A DNA stretch of 40,684 nt, from IMG/VR virus record IMGVR_UViG_3300035663_000032, positions 1 to 40,684 of that record; one strand, 5' to 3'. Shown one piece after another: positions 7,101 through 15,480 of this stretch. The notes under the pieces are model-generated. The model saw only the letters and a program-made list of their open reading frames with translations, ran no database searches and was not told the origin of the DNA. A program made the translations under genes and the position numbers. The number at the start of each line of letters is the position of its first letter. Within the stretch, counting starts at the first letter, position 1. This stretch comes from a virus.

Positions 7101-9959
7101 AGGTTTGTGGAGTTGAATGCGGCCGATCTGCGTTACCTTGCCGAAGCGTCCCTTCGGCGTGTGGCGCGGACAGAGGGAGCGTCCCCGGTATCGAATGCGA
7201 CACACTACGCAGCCCAAGACGCACTGGACGCCAAGCACGACTCCGAAAGCCTCTACGCACTCAAGGCGGCCTCGGATGATGTCCGAAAGGAACTCCGGCG
7301 CGGCGGCTCCATTACTAACGCACTGCGGCTGGTCAGTGATGCGGCCGGGCGAAAGCTCACCGTCAGGGAAGCGTCAGGCTTGCGGGAGCGGCTACTGAAG
7401 GCGGCCACATACGTGGATTCTGCCATTGGCTCTCCTGAGATGCGGCTGGAAGCGGCGGCCAAGATGGTAGCGGAGTCGCTTGAGGCGGACGCTGTGCAGC
7501 GGGTGCAAAACGCCATGAAGAACCAGGCGGCAGCCAAGCGTACGGAGGCGGAGTTGGCCACCGTGTTGCGCCAAGGGATTCCGCTCTTTGGGAAACGGGG
7601 CGCGATCATGCGCTTGCTCGGGAATAACTATGACGGCCGGGCCAACGTGCAATCTTTGGAGGCGCACGTTACCGCGAAGCGGAATGAATCACTCCGGAAG
7701 TTCATCAGCCTCTATCATGACAGCGGGAAGTTTCTGGGCTTTTGGGAGAACGTGGAGTTCACCCATGATCTGATTCGGGAGGTGTTCACGCCGGGCTCCA
7801 CGGGGAACGCCAAGGCAGCCGAGGGAGCGAAGGTGTGGGGTGATGTGAGCGCGGATCTTCTGCAACAGCTTCAACAGGCAGGCCGCCCCATCCACGAGCT
7901 TGCCAACTGGGCAATCCCTACAAGCCATTCTCAGATCAAAATTGCAAAAGCAGGGATAGAGGCATGGGTGTCGCGCGTCTTCCCTTTGCTCAAGCGTGAA
8001 CGCTATCGGAACCCGGACGGAACACCGATGACTGACGAGCAGCTTGTGGGCTCACTTTCGCAGGTGTACGAGTCGCTGTCCACGGACGGCATTCTGGGAC
8101 AGGAGGCCGGAGGGAACAGTGGCGCGGCGAACATCGCAGGCCGACGCACTGAACAATCCCGATTCCTGCACTTCAAGGACGGGGACGCGTGGCTTGCGTA
8201 CAACAAAGAATTCGGGGACGGCTCGGTGTGGGTGACAATGCACGGGCACGTCAATTACACGGCGAAGCAGATCGCGCTGATGGAGAAGTTCGGGCCGGAT
8301 GCCAAGGGCAACTTCGCCCGGCTGGTGGACGGAGCCATGAAAGATGCGGCGCGACGCGACCCTGTTCACACCGACAAGATCAAAGAAGAAGCCGCGCTGG
8401 CGCTTCGGTTCATGGATTACCTCGTGGGGGATTTACCTAATCCATCCGCGAAGAATATGGTGAACAAGGTGTTCTCTCTCATCCGCAACACGCTCGTGAG
8501 TGCGCAGCTTGGGAGTTCGGTGATTCAGGGGCTGGGGGATGAGGTGATGCTTCGGGCGTCCGCCGCACTCCATGGAATTGCACAGGGCGAGATTACAAAA
8601 CTCCAAGCCCTTCTTGCTACAAGCGGCGATGCCAGGCACGACGCCATGGCGCTGGGGGCGGCCCTTCAAGACATCGCCCGGGAAACGGCCCGGTTTGGAC
8701 AGGAGACACTCGGCCCCACTTGGTCCAGCAAGATGGCCAACGCGACACTGAAGGTCTCTGGGTTGCACTTTCTGGACACTGTTCGCCGTGGGGCCATCAC
8801 GATGGGCCTTTATTCAAAGCTCGGGCAGCTGGCGAAGAAGCACGCGGACATTGGGGCGCTGGATGCAGACACGAACCGGCACCTACTCAGTCACGGGCTT
8901 ACGCAGGAGAATTGGCAGGCGCTACACCTTGCGGACAGGCACGACTGGCACGGAGTCGAGATCGTGACGCCGGAGGCTCTCGCGGCCCTACCTGATAGCG
9001 CAATCCAGCATCTTGCGGATGCTCGGGTGCAAACCATCGAAACCGCCGCGCTTGCGAAAATTGAGAACATCAAGAAGGCCGCGATGTTGGATGACGCCAA
9101 GAAGACCGAGCTGATCGGGCGGCTTATGAAGGCCACCGAAGCGGAGAAGCTGGGAGTGCATGACGCCATCCGGAACGAGGCGGTGCAGAAGCTGATTTCC
9201 ATCGGGAACATGGAAGAGGGGGCCGTGGTGCCGACTCCAGGGGCGATCCAGAATTTCAAGATGCAGGACGCCTATCGCGCGGGCACGTGGCGCGGAGAAT
9301 TGGCCCGTACCTTTTTCATGTTCAAGGGATTCGCGATGTCGCACTTCAACACGCAGATGGTGGAGCGTGCTGGGGGAATGCCGACTGTGGGCGGGAAGCT
9401 TTGGTACGGCGCAAAGATAATGGCGCAACTGACCGTTGCGGGAGCGGTGACGCAGATCCTTTCAGACCTGACCAAGGGGAAAGATCCTCGGAACTACCTC
9501 TCTCCAAACTCGCCGCATTTAATTCAAAACTGGATTGCTGCGGCGCTTCGCGGTGGGGCGCTCGGGCTGTACGGGGATCTTCTTTTTGCGGACGAATCCC
9601 GGCACGGACACAGCCCGGTCGCGGCCATGATGGGGCCGGCCGTTGGGCTGATTGAAAACGTGCTGGACCTCACCGTGGGCTCAGCGCACCGAATCGCTTC
9701 GGGGAAAGATCCTCACGTTGGAGCGAAGGCAATCAGCACACTGAAGAACATTGTCCCCGGGCAGAACCTTTGGTTCTCGCGCCTGTTTTTGGATCACCTG
9801 CTTGTTCACAACCTACAGGAGGCGGCGTCGCCCGGCTACATGTCCCGGATGAAGCAGCGCTCCCAGCGCTTTAACGGGCAATCGTTTTGGTGGCAGCCAG
9901 GAGGGCTTACGTCCCCAATGCGACCGCCCGACCTCTCGACGGTGGCCGGAAGCAACTAA
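4134..9959 (+). CDS. Giant gp16-like ejection protein with zeta-toxin-like kinase module (polyvalent protein)
   Basis: A 1941-residue protein in the place of T7 gp16 (~1318 residues). I chose the ATG at 4134 because it lies just after the gp15-like stop; an upstream in-frame ATG at 4062 would overlap by 61 bp. Order: hydrophobic Gly/Ala-rich segments (~115-260); charged helical region; Walker A GGAGAGKS at 628-635 followed by YDTTMSTASSAISKIT and a YTYRDPVDAFV segment, as in zeta-toxin-type P-loop kinases; HEVGEH at 902-907 (HExxxH, like the degenerate zincins of phage polyvalent proteins); long helical C-terminal half; membrane-like segments after ~1740. No lytic transglycosylase motif was recognised at the N-terminus, unlike T7 gp16. 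The gene presumably encodes a protein ejected with the DNA. Kinase activity is inference. Confidence 0.75.
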   Translation: MSFFFDFSPQDKQTSLDLAQMNPLPDPGTRPDPSFWNGMGWNGEGAILPTFVRQGALGALDNVEQFGADMLSRGLDMIPGKISGTLQGYVQKADARWRDFSAQVKALDMAPEDFGLATQITSGFIKVALEMGATRSPASAFTTVGLLEGNAAENDAVARGVDKQTASEVGLVTGLSAAAGVVLPYAKAGLTALQNVGFGATVNTAFGIAGRAGTSEVLRANGYPEMADQIRAFDLASVLVDAGMGAGFGVLGHYMHSDNPGMIARALEARDAGLTLTEAAARHLRAPGSTPDSPASIPANFEARANVLENSARFEELATRGDEDRFQPIPPPEGAEFVERKPNTEAMAALEAALEEMGPTPPKKVQAKDFKEWSFNEDPLVRYLVDNLGGLMSKSGYRAKHGKEKLARNSELWEAASKLENPRHNEIFKKNGLTPDEAVTALAEAGFLPHDAHVDQLWEALRQKSASDMELSRQATGRAADINEQAIAEYEKAQDPATYAETAEESAANARKLGESLGVPEEQYDGLYSKKPEEDIGAELMWRVDNDYDALSKQYAELDDPQRGISTDGGRIFNTDYGRELSAGFRADRTRAQEVHDAASYLVGKLYTKRLSEPTPEGREPRVLLTAGGAGAGKSSSLATLGASADRFEIIYDTTMSTASSAISKITQALESGREVSIVYTYRDPVDAFVNGSLPRAMESGRTVTVEAHAKTHSGSREVIPQLIERFRGDDRVDFIVVDNSHGPDGAQLSSIEKLPEAHDTTLEGTLYERARSEYEAGRISEAVYNGTTGKRSFRDDAQGAHASGGAGNDSQPEYAREGKPSQAGSSAERVEAVTRELTDTEDGKAVHESGLVSVVYDPSEFPKRSDGQEHDPRAQAVFQDGKVYLAAKNIEPGQVRALLLHEVGEHFGMERMLGSEVYESLLADVLAKAEAGEKAFADALEVARRADTPERHLAKETLAYLIQNHAELGLVQRIISAVKTFVHGAFGGRFVELNAADLRYLAEASLRRVARTEGASPVSNATHYAAQDALDAKHDSESLYALKAASDDVRKELRRGGSITNALRLVSDAAGRKLTVREASGLRERLLKAATYVDSAIGSPEMRLEAAAKMVAESLEADAVQRVQNAMKNQAAAKRTEAELATVLRQGIPLFGKRGAIMRLLGNNYDGRANVQSLEAHVTAKRNESLRKFISLYHDSGKFLGFWENVEFTHDLIREVFTPGSTGNAKAAEGAKVWGDVSADLLQQLQQAGRPIHELANWAIPTSHSQIKIAKAGIEAWVSRVFPLLKRERYRNPDGTPMTDEQLVGSLSQVYESLSTDGILGQEAGGNSGAANIAGRRTEQSRFLHFKDGDAWLAYNKEFGDGSVWVTMHGHVNYTAKQIALMEKFGPDAKGNFARLVDGAMKDAARRDPVHTDKIKEEAALALRFMDYLVGDLPNPSAKNMVNKVFSLIRNTLVSAQLGSSVIQGLGDEVMLRASAALHGIAQGEITKLQALLATSGDARHDAMALGAALQDIARETARFGQETLGPTWSSKMANATLKVSGLHFLDTVRRGAITMGLYSKLGQLAKKHADIGALDADTNRHLLSHGLTQENWQALHLADRHDWHGVEIVTPEALAALPDSAIQHLADARVQTIETAALAKIENIKKAAMLDDAKKTELIGRLMKATEAEKLGVHDAIRNEAVQKLISIGNMEEGAVVPTPGAIQNFKMQDAYRAGTWRGELARTFFMFKGFAMSHFNTQMVERAGGMPTVGGKLWYGAKIMAQLTVAGAVTQILSDLTKGKDPRNYLSPNSPHLIQNWIAAALRGGALGLYGDLLFADESRHGHSPVAAMMGPAVGLIENVLDLTVGSAHRIASGKDPHVGAKAISTLKNIVPGQNLWFSRLFLDHLLVHNLQEAASPGYMSRMKQRSQRFNGQSFWWQPGGLTSPMRPPDLSTVAGSN

Positions 9960-9974
9960 TCACGAATCACCGGC

Positions 9975-10011
9975 TCGAATTTCGGACCCTAAAAACGCTA
10001 ATATGCGTCTC
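9975..10011 (+). promoter_or_regulatory. Predicted promoter of the tail fibre/lysis unit (GCGTCTC family)
   Basis: TCGAAT at 9975-9980, an 18-bp spacer and TAATAT at 9999-10004 are followed directly by GCGTCTC at 10005-10011. The same layout recurs upstream of other transcription units (17842, 27680, 32989, and a variant at 16525). It sits in the 83-bp gap between the giant ejection gene and the tail fibre start at 10043. The -35 is weak. Confidence 0.5.
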
Positions 10012-10042
10012 ATCTCGGCCGCCGCGCAAAGGAACTGATCCC

Positions 10043-12184
10043 ATGTCTGTATCATCCGCTCTCGCAACCTATACGAACGCCACGAACGGGGTGTCGCTGT
10101 CCTTTGTGTTCCCGTTCCAGATCCAGCGCGAAACGGACATCGCTGTCACTATAACCATTGGCGGAGTGGAAACGCTCGCGACGTTGGTGCCTGGAGGGGC
10201 GTTCGGCGCGGGGCCTTACACGGCTAGCCAGTACATCGTGCAGGCTGGGTTTGTCGGCGCGAACGCCTTCACGCTCCAGTTTTTTGCGGGGTCTGCTCCT
10301 GCCACGGGAACGATTCGGGCGGACCGGCTGATCCCGCTCGTTCAAACTACCGAGTTTAACTCCTCAGACCTTTTCCCTGCCGAGTCGGTGGAAGCGGTGC
10401 TGGATCGGGTCATGATGGGAATGCAGATGCTTGCGCTCTCGTTCTCCCGGGTGGTCACTGTATCAGGGGTGGCGGCGTCTCTTGTTTTACCTGCTCCGGT
10501 CGCCTCCAAGCTCATTGGCTGGAATGCCACTGCGGATGGGTTCGAGTATTACACGGCGGGGCTCAGTACGCTAACGGGTGACGTCACGACCGTTGGGAGT
10601 GCGGCCACGGTGGTCAGACTGAACGGCACTTCGCTGGCAGGGCTAGGCACTGGACTGCTCAAGAATACCACCGGCACCGGGGTGCCAAGCATTGCGGTTG
10701 CTGGCACCGATTACCTTGCGCCTGGCGGATCTTTGGGAACGCCTTCAGCCTTGGTCCTGACCAATGCGACGGGGCTTCCGCTCACTACTGGCGTGACTGG
10801 AATTCTTCCAGTGGCGAACGGTGGAACTGGTGTCGGGACATCCACGGGCTCCGGAGACGCGGTCCTGTCCACGTCGCCAACACTGGTCACTCCTTTACTT
10901 GGCACCCCGACATCAGGGGTGCTTACAAACTGCACTGGGCTCCCCATAGCATCAGGTGTAAGTGGACTTGGAACAGGTGTAGCGACCTTCCTCGCCACGC
11001 CATCGAGCACCAATTTAAGAGCCGCAGTTACGGACGAGACTGGAACAGGCAGCTTGGTGTTTGCAACATCACCGACACTGGTTACGCCGCTGCTTGGAAC
11101 GCCCACCAGCGGGGTTTTGACAAACTGCACCGGGTTGCCGGTCTCAACTGGGATAAGCGGGCTGGCGGCTGGGATCGCTGCTTTCTTAGCCACCCCATCC
11201 AGTGCAAACCTTGCGGCTGCTGTCACTGGAGAGACCGGCACGGGGGCCTTGGTGTTTTCGGATTCTCCGGCGCTTACCGGCACAGCTACCTTCCAGTATC
11301 TTACCGCTACGGAGCGAATTACCGGCAATGCCAGCAATACTACTCGCGGCAGCTTCGTTGCTCCGCACGGGACAGCTCCAAGCTCTCCAATCAATGGGGA
11401 AATATGGACGACATCGGCGGGCTTCTTTTGCCAAATCAATGCAGCTACCCAGCAGCTCGCCCCGCTAAACTCTCCAAGCTTCACAACTCCGGCTTTGGGA
11501 ACACCTTCAGCGGGGGTCTTAACTAACTGCACTGGTCTCCCGATAGCATCAGGCGTGAGCGGCTTGGGAACCGGGGTTGCTACGTTCTTAGCGACGCCAT
11601 CGAGCACCAATTTGAGGGGAGCAGTCACTGATGAAACGGGCACGGGCTCACTGGTGTTTGCCACTTCCCCAACACTCGTTACTCCGATCCTTGGCACGCC
11701 AACCTCGGGGAACCTCGCCAACTGTACTTTCCCCACCCTGAACCAAAACACCACGGGGTCCGCCGGATCGCTTTTGGTGCTGGGTCGCATAACCAGTGCA
11801 GTGGAGTCAGGGACCTATTCGACTTCCGCTCTTTCCGCCACCCTGACACTCCTCGCCAATACTCAGGCGATTTACTGGTCAAACAACACGTCCCAGACGA
11901 CGAACTTCACAGCCAACCTGACGACGACGGCCGGGATGAATACTACCCTCGCCAACGTGGGGGATTCCACTTCGTTTGAAGTCGTTATGACGAACGGAGC
12001 GACGGCTTACTATTGCTCGGCCGTGCAGGTGGAAGGTACGACCTCCGGAGTTACTACCAACTGGCAAGGCGGCACCGCCCCGGCGGCGGGGAGCATAAAC
12101 TCCAAGGACGTTTATACGTTCCAAGTCTTCAAGACCGCCGCCTCCACGTACACCGTCTTCGCTTCACAAACCAAGTTCGCGTAA
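10043..12184 (+). CDS. Tail fibre protein, T7 gp17-type N-terminus
   Basis: A 713-residue protein. Residues 1-~140 (ATYTNATNGVSLSFVFPFQI... through the FNSSDLFPAESVEAVLDRVMM segment) match the T7-type tail fibre N-terminal domain that anchors the fibre to the tail tubes. The shaft has Gly/Thr/Ser-rich repeats of 65 residues starting with SPT/SPS at about 278, 343, 477 and 542, each containing GTPTSGVLTNCTGLP-like text and ATFLATPSS...TGTGSLVF. The last ~110 residues differ and probably bind the receptor. The ATG at 10043 is preferred over the longer frame from 9887, which overlaps the upstream gene and lies before the promoter. Confidence 0.88.
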   Translation: MSVSSALATYTNATNGVSLSFVFPFQIQRETDIAVTITIGGVETLATLVPGGAFGAGPYTASQYIVQAGFVGANAFTLQFFAGSAPATGTIRADRLIPLVQTTEFNSSDLFPAESVEAVLDRVMMGMQMLALSFSRVVTVSGVAASLVLPAPVASKLIGWNATADGFEYYTAGLSTLTGDVTTVGSAATVVRLNGTSLAGLGTGLLKNTTGTGVPSIAVAGTDYLAPGGSLGTPSALVLTNATGLPLTTGVTGILPVANGGTGVGTSTGSGDAVLSTSPTLVTPLLGTPTSGVLTNCTGLPIASGVSGLGTGVATFLATPSSTNLRAAVTDETGTGSLVFATSPTLVTPLLGTPTSGVLTNCTGLPVSTGISGLAAGIAAFLATPSSANLAAAVTGETGTGALVFSDSPALTGTATFQYLTATERITGNASNTTRGSFVAPHGTAPSSPINGEIWTTSAGFFCQINAATQQLAPLNSPSFTTPALGTPSAGVLTNCTGLPIASGVSGLGTGVATFLATPSSTNLRGAVTDETGTGSLVFATSPTLVTPILGTPTSGNLANCTFPTLNQNTTGSAGSLLVLGRITSAVESGTYSTSALSATLTLLANTQAIYWSNNTSQTTNFTANLTTTAGMNTTLANVGDSTSFEVVMTNGATAYYCSAVQVEGTTSGVTTNWQGGTAPAAGSINSKDVYTFQVFKTAASTYTVFASQTKFA
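10874..11720 (+). repeat. 195-bp repeats in the tail fibre shaft
   Basis: Repeat units begin at 10874, 11069, 11471 and 11666; the within-pair spacing is 195 bp (65 codons) in both pairs. A 207-bp different segment (about 11264-11470) separates the pairs. Such repeats encode fibre shaft and allow length change by recombination. Confidence 0.8.
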
Positions 12185-12912
12185 TGGCCCTGCTCCACAC
12201 TACGTCAGGCATTGCTTCCGCCCGAGCTGGAGGATTTGGGCGGCTATTAGCGGCTGGTGGCGGGGACCCAAGCTTCGCCAGCGTAACCGCCTTGCTGCAT
12301 GTAAACAACGCAGTGACAGATAGTAGTTCGCTTGCAAATACGTGGGCAATAGGCGGTACGGGCTCCTTCAGTACGACCCAAGTCAAGTACGGGTCTCACT
12401 CCGTTTTCATCAACGGAACAGGGGGAGCCGGGAATGGCGGGGCATTTGCCACCACGGCCACGAACGTGATGGATTTCGGAACTGGGGATTTCACCATTGA
12501 ATGGTGGGAGTATTGCAATTCTTTCTCAGATCAGGCTACCCGGTTTGATGGGCGCAACGCCGCTGCAAGCGTTGGCAATATCTACGCATACAAGGCAACC
12601 ACAAGCTCAACGTCAGCCCTTGCGTTCGCCAGCTTGTCATTCAGTGGATACACTTGGACAACAGGGTCATGGGTTCACATGGCCATTGTTCGCGCTAGTT
12701 CAAACACGTCATTCTACGCCAATGGGAACCGCATTGGCTCCGCGCAGGCAGACTCCACGAATTACACGACAGGCGGCTGTACGTTCGGGGCCAATACAGG
12801 AGGCCCAAACTTTGGCCTCGTTGGCTACATGGATGAGATGCGGGTAACGAAAGCGGCCCGGTACACGGGATCAACCTACACAATCCCAACAGCAGAGTTT
12901 CCAAACTCCTAA
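12184..12912 (+). CDS. LamG/concanavalin A-like lectin-domain tail protein
   Basis: A 242-residue protein starting at a TAATG overlap with the fibre stop, so probably coupled to it. From about residue 30 it reads as a LamG-like jelly roll: VTALLHVNNAVTDSS, KYGSHSVFINGTGG, a FTIEWWEYCN strand, GSWVHMAIVRASSNTSFYANG, and GYMDEMRVTKAARYTGSTYT. This strand pattern is typical of laminin G-like domains in phage tail and adhesin proteins that bind sugars. It is probably a receptor-binding accessory at the tail tip. No catalytic residues are evident. Confidence 0.78.
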   Translation: MALLHTTSGIASARAGGFGRLLAAGGGDPSFASVTALLHVNNAVTDSSSLANTWAIGGTGSFSTTQVKYGSHSVFINGTGGAGNGGAFATTATNVMDFGTGDFTIEWWEYCNSFSDQATRFDGRNAAASVGNIYAYKATTSSTSALAFASLSFSGYTWTTGSWVHMAIVRASSNTSFYANGNRIGSAQADSTNYTTGGCTFGANTGGPNFGLVGYMDEMRVTKAARYTGSTYTIPTAEFPNS

Positions 12913-12915
12913 CTT

Positions 12916-13371
12916 ATGCTCCTAGCTCAAATCACAGGCAGCAACGTATCTGAAATTAAGACCGCTCGGGCTTGGGGTTTATTCCCTGACCCCTGCGAGC
13001 CTCGCCATTTTAAGCCGCTTGGGTTCTTGGAGGTTCGGCAATGGCTCGACCATGACAGGGCCACACAAAAGCTTGTGACGGTCCCTGCGTACATAGACGG
13101 GGGGTACGTGTACACCGTCACGGTGGCAGCAAAGTCAGAGGTGGACATTATCGAGGACAGAGCAGCCGCGTTGCGCGTAGTGAAGGCTCGCCGGGACGGG
13201 CTCTTGCGCGAGACAGACTGGGCGGAATTGCCGGGGGCACGGGCTCGGATTGGCGCAGCTCGAGCGGATGCGCTGCTGGCGTACCGACAAGCGGTGTGGG
13301 ATGCGGTTGTTTCACTCGTCTCCACAGGAGGCGACCCTCGCACGTTCAACAACTGGCCGACGGCTCCGTAA
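12916..13371 (+). CDS. Tail fibre assembly chaperone-like protein
   Basis: A 151-residue protein. The C-terminal half has the signature of phage tail assembly chaperones: RRDGLLRETDWAEL, then a YRQAVWDAV helix, then an ending of the type dPRTFNNWPTAP. The N-terminal half resembles the small domain often preceding it (FKPLGFLEVRQWLDHD). Its place just after the fibre and lectin genes fits a helper that folds or attaches fibres. Such proteins are usually not in the virion. Confidence 0.7.
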   Translation: MLLAQITGSNVSEIKTARAWGLFPDPCEPRHFKPLGFLEVRQWLDHDRATQKLVTVPAYIDGGYVYTVTVAAKSEVDIIEDRAAALRVVKARRDGLLRETDWAELPGARARIGAARADALLAYRQAVWDAVVSLVSTGGDPRTFNNWPTAP

Positions 13372-13374
13372 TTT

Positions 13375-14946
13375 ATGGCAACCAAGACACAACAGGTCTC
13401 CGCGCGAGTTATTTCGTGTTCGTTCGCGGACTCAGGCCCCGGCCTGATCTCGGATGACTTCGTGCAATTAAGCCTCGGGGCGGGGATGTCGGTTTCTCAA
13501 GCCTACAGCAGCCTCATTCTCACCATGGGCACAACTCCGAACTCGGAGTTCCTAGCGCGAACCAAGGCGAGCGTGAGCGGGGGATACACAGCCCGGTGGC
13601 GCGAGATGATGTCTCAGCGCATAGCGAATAATGTCATGTCGGTGGAGTTGGCGGACTGGCTTGGGAGCAACCTTGCCTACTCTGTGGACGCCACAGGCCT
13701 GCTGATTACGGTGGAGATGCCGGGGCACACGTTCACCGCCACGAATATCGGGCAATTCGTTTCACTGGGGGCCATCACCGGAGCGGCTGTTGCGATGCCT
13801 GGGCGCTACGCGATCACGGCGGTGTCTGGCGACTTCGTGACGTTCTCGCCAGTGACTCCGTGTACCTGGGCGAGATCCTCGACTACGGCCACGATCACCA
13901 CCCTGTCCACGTCGCTCATGGTGTTTGCGGCGCAGTCCACGGCCACCGTGTCGGCGTCCTCGGACACGTTGGCGATCGTGAATGGAGTGGTGACACTCGC
14001 GACTCAGGCCACTTCGGCCGGGGCTGGCGCCATCCACACCTTTACGTGCCTCAACGCCGGGGCCACCTCGGGCACCCTAACTCTGACCCTGACCTCTGCA
14101 GCATGGACCCCATCGGCCACGGGCACGCTTACCGTGTACGGCTGGAACGCTCACGGGATTGTCTACAATTCGATCACCGCCACTAACGGCTATTACGACA
14201 CGGTTCGGAAGGGTTGGTGTTTGGGCGGAACGATCGCCACGGTTCAATCCACAACCACAGGACAAATCACACAGCTCCAGAGTGACGTGATTTATGCGGA
14301 CATCTCGACAGCGGCCATCGGCAGCGGGACCGCCTACAAATTCACGTCCCGAGGAGATCGGACGGAAAACATGCCTCCGGAGGATGTCCCCCTGTATTTC
14401 TTTGTGCGGGCATTTAACGGGCCAGTAGCTCCAGCATCATCCACAACCTGCACTTGGAGCTTTGTGGTCATCGAGGAGGACACTAACGCCAAAACGTTTA
14501 TCGCGGGGGCCACCCAGAACGGCGCAAACCGTGCCATGTCGGTCACCGTTTCCAATGCCCCTGCCACCACTGCGACCTCCACACAGGCGCTTTCCACCTC
14601 AGCCTCGGGGGCGAGTACGTTCCATCACGCCATTTCCGCAGCCTCCACGAACGCCACCAGCGTGAAGGCGTCAGCCGGAGCGATCTCCCTGATCACCGTT
14701 TCCAATGCGAACGCAGCGGTGCGGTATTTCAAGCTCTACAACAAGGCGTCTGCTCCGACGGTCGGCACGGATACGCCCATAATGACGGTGGCTATCCCGC
14801 CAAATGGCACGTGGACGCTGCCGTACGGTGCGCTGTTTGACCGCCTCGCAACCGGCATTGCTTACGCGCTGACGACTGGCGCAGCAGTGGCTGACACGGG
14901 GGCGGTCGCGGCTAACGAACACGCCGTTCACATTTCATACGCATAA
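13375..14946 (+). CDS. Large beta-rich tail protein, unknown
   Basis: A 523-residue protein rich in Thr, Ser, Ala, Gly and Val, with little Lys. Its alternating hydrophobic/Thr-Ser pattern (SGTLTLTLTSAAWTPSATGTL) suggests stacked beta structure. It starts with the AATTTATG context and ends with a TAATG overlap into the next gene. The position between the tail assembly chaperone and lysis genes suggests a tail spike, host-range or decoration protein. I recognise no family, and there is no hydrolase motif or reverse-transcriptase neighbour that would mark a diversity-generating target. Confidence 0.6.
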   Translation: MATKTQQVSARVISCSFADSGPGLISDDFVQLSLGAGMSVSQAYSSLILTMGTTPNSEFLARTKASVSGGYTARWREMMSQRIANNVMSVELADWLGSNLAYSVDATGLLITVEMPGHTFTATNIGQFVSLGAITGAAVAMPGRYAITAVSGDFVTFSPVTPCTWARSSTTATITTLSTSLMVFAAQSTATVSASSDTLAIVNGVVTLATQATSAGAGAIHTFTCLNAGATSGTLTLTLTSAAWTPSATGTLTVYGWNAHGIVYNSITATNGYYDTVRKGWCLGGTIATVQSTTTGQITQLQSDVIYADISTAAIGSGTAYKFTSRGDRTENMPPEDVPLYFFVRAFNGPVAPASSTTCTWSFVVIEEDTNAKTFIAGATQNGANRAMSVTVSNAPATTATSTQALSTSASGASTFHHAISAASTNATSVKASAGAISLITVSNANAAVRYFKLYNKASAPTVGTDTPIMTVAIPPNGTWTLPYGALFDRLATGIAYALTTGAAVADTGAVAANEHAVHISYA

Positions 14947-15227
14947 TGGACTTTATCAAATTTACCGAACATTCGCGGCACCCGCTGGCGGAAACATTAA
15001 CCGGAAAGACCGGCATGGTAGTTGCCAGGGAAACCCGCGACGGAGTGCCTTGGCTTGTGGCTGAGTTCTTGGATTACGGCACGGTGTGCCTGCCAATTAT
15101 GGCGTTTAAGGAGGTCACACCTGAGGAGGTGGAGGCTGAACTGGTGCAGGAGATCCATGCGGACGGGGTCGTGACGCCGGAGGAGCAATCCATGTGGGCC
15201 AAACTGAAAGCATTCCTCTTCCAATAA
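14946..15227 (+). CDS. Small hypothetical protein before the lysis cassette
   Basis: A 93-residue acidic protein with no TM segment. The N-terminal part (TLTGKTGMVVARETRDGVPWLVAEF) could be a small beta barrel. The C-terminal part is helical and acidic (TPEEVEAELVQEIHADGVVTPEE). It overlaps the previous stop as TAATG and is tightly linked to the lysis genes. Function not recognised. Confidence 0.6.
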   Translation: MDFIKFTEHSRHPLAETLTGKTGMVVARETRDGVPWLVAEFLDYGTVCLPIMAFKEVTPEEVEAELVQEIHADGVVTPEEQSMWAKLKAFLFQ

Positions 15228-15228
15228 A

Positions 15229-15480
15229 ATGGAGCAACTCGCCCCTCTTATCCTTCAGAACCTATCAGGGCAGGGGCTCCCCCTCCTGTTGGTGTTTGCT
15301 GCCTTGATCTATTTTTACCGGGGCAACGCCGCACTCCTCACGTCCTTCGGGCAGGAGCGCAACGCCCGGCTCGACGCTATGGACTCCCACATACAGGCGC
15401 TGGAGGCCAAGTCCAAGGAGTGCGAGGCGGACAGGGAACGCTTGTGGGAAAGATTGCTCGAACACACAACAAAACCCTAA
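15229..15480 (+). CDS. One-TM coiled-coil lysis protein (Rz/spanin- or holin-like)
   Basis: An 83-residue protein. A membrane segment occupies about residues 16-33 (GLPLLLVFAALIYFY). A charged helical coiled coil follows (RNARLDAMDSHIQALEAKSKECEADRERLWERLLEH). A single N-terminal TM plus soluble coiled coil fits an i-spanin or a small holin-associated protein. It sits immediately upstream of the endolysin, with the stop overlapping the endolysin start (TAATG). Confidence 0.6.
   Translation: MEQLAPLILQNLSGQGLPLLLVFAALIYFYRGNAALLTSFGQERNARLDAMDSHIQALEAKSKECEADRERLWERLLEHTTKP

Noticed and set aside
10711-11790. 359-residue minus-strand open frame opposite the tail fibre
   Set aside because: Its repeats mirror the fibre repeats and its composition (Val/Pro/Ala) is that of a shadow frame.
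13375-14946. Diversity-generating retroelement target, as in BPP-1
   Set aside because: The virion genes resemble BPP-1, but I see no reverse transcriptase and no template/variable repeat pair in the window.
15229-15480. Firm call of a classical holin
   Set aside because: Only one TM with a long soluble coiled coil is seen, and a better holin candidate with several TMs follows the endolysin.
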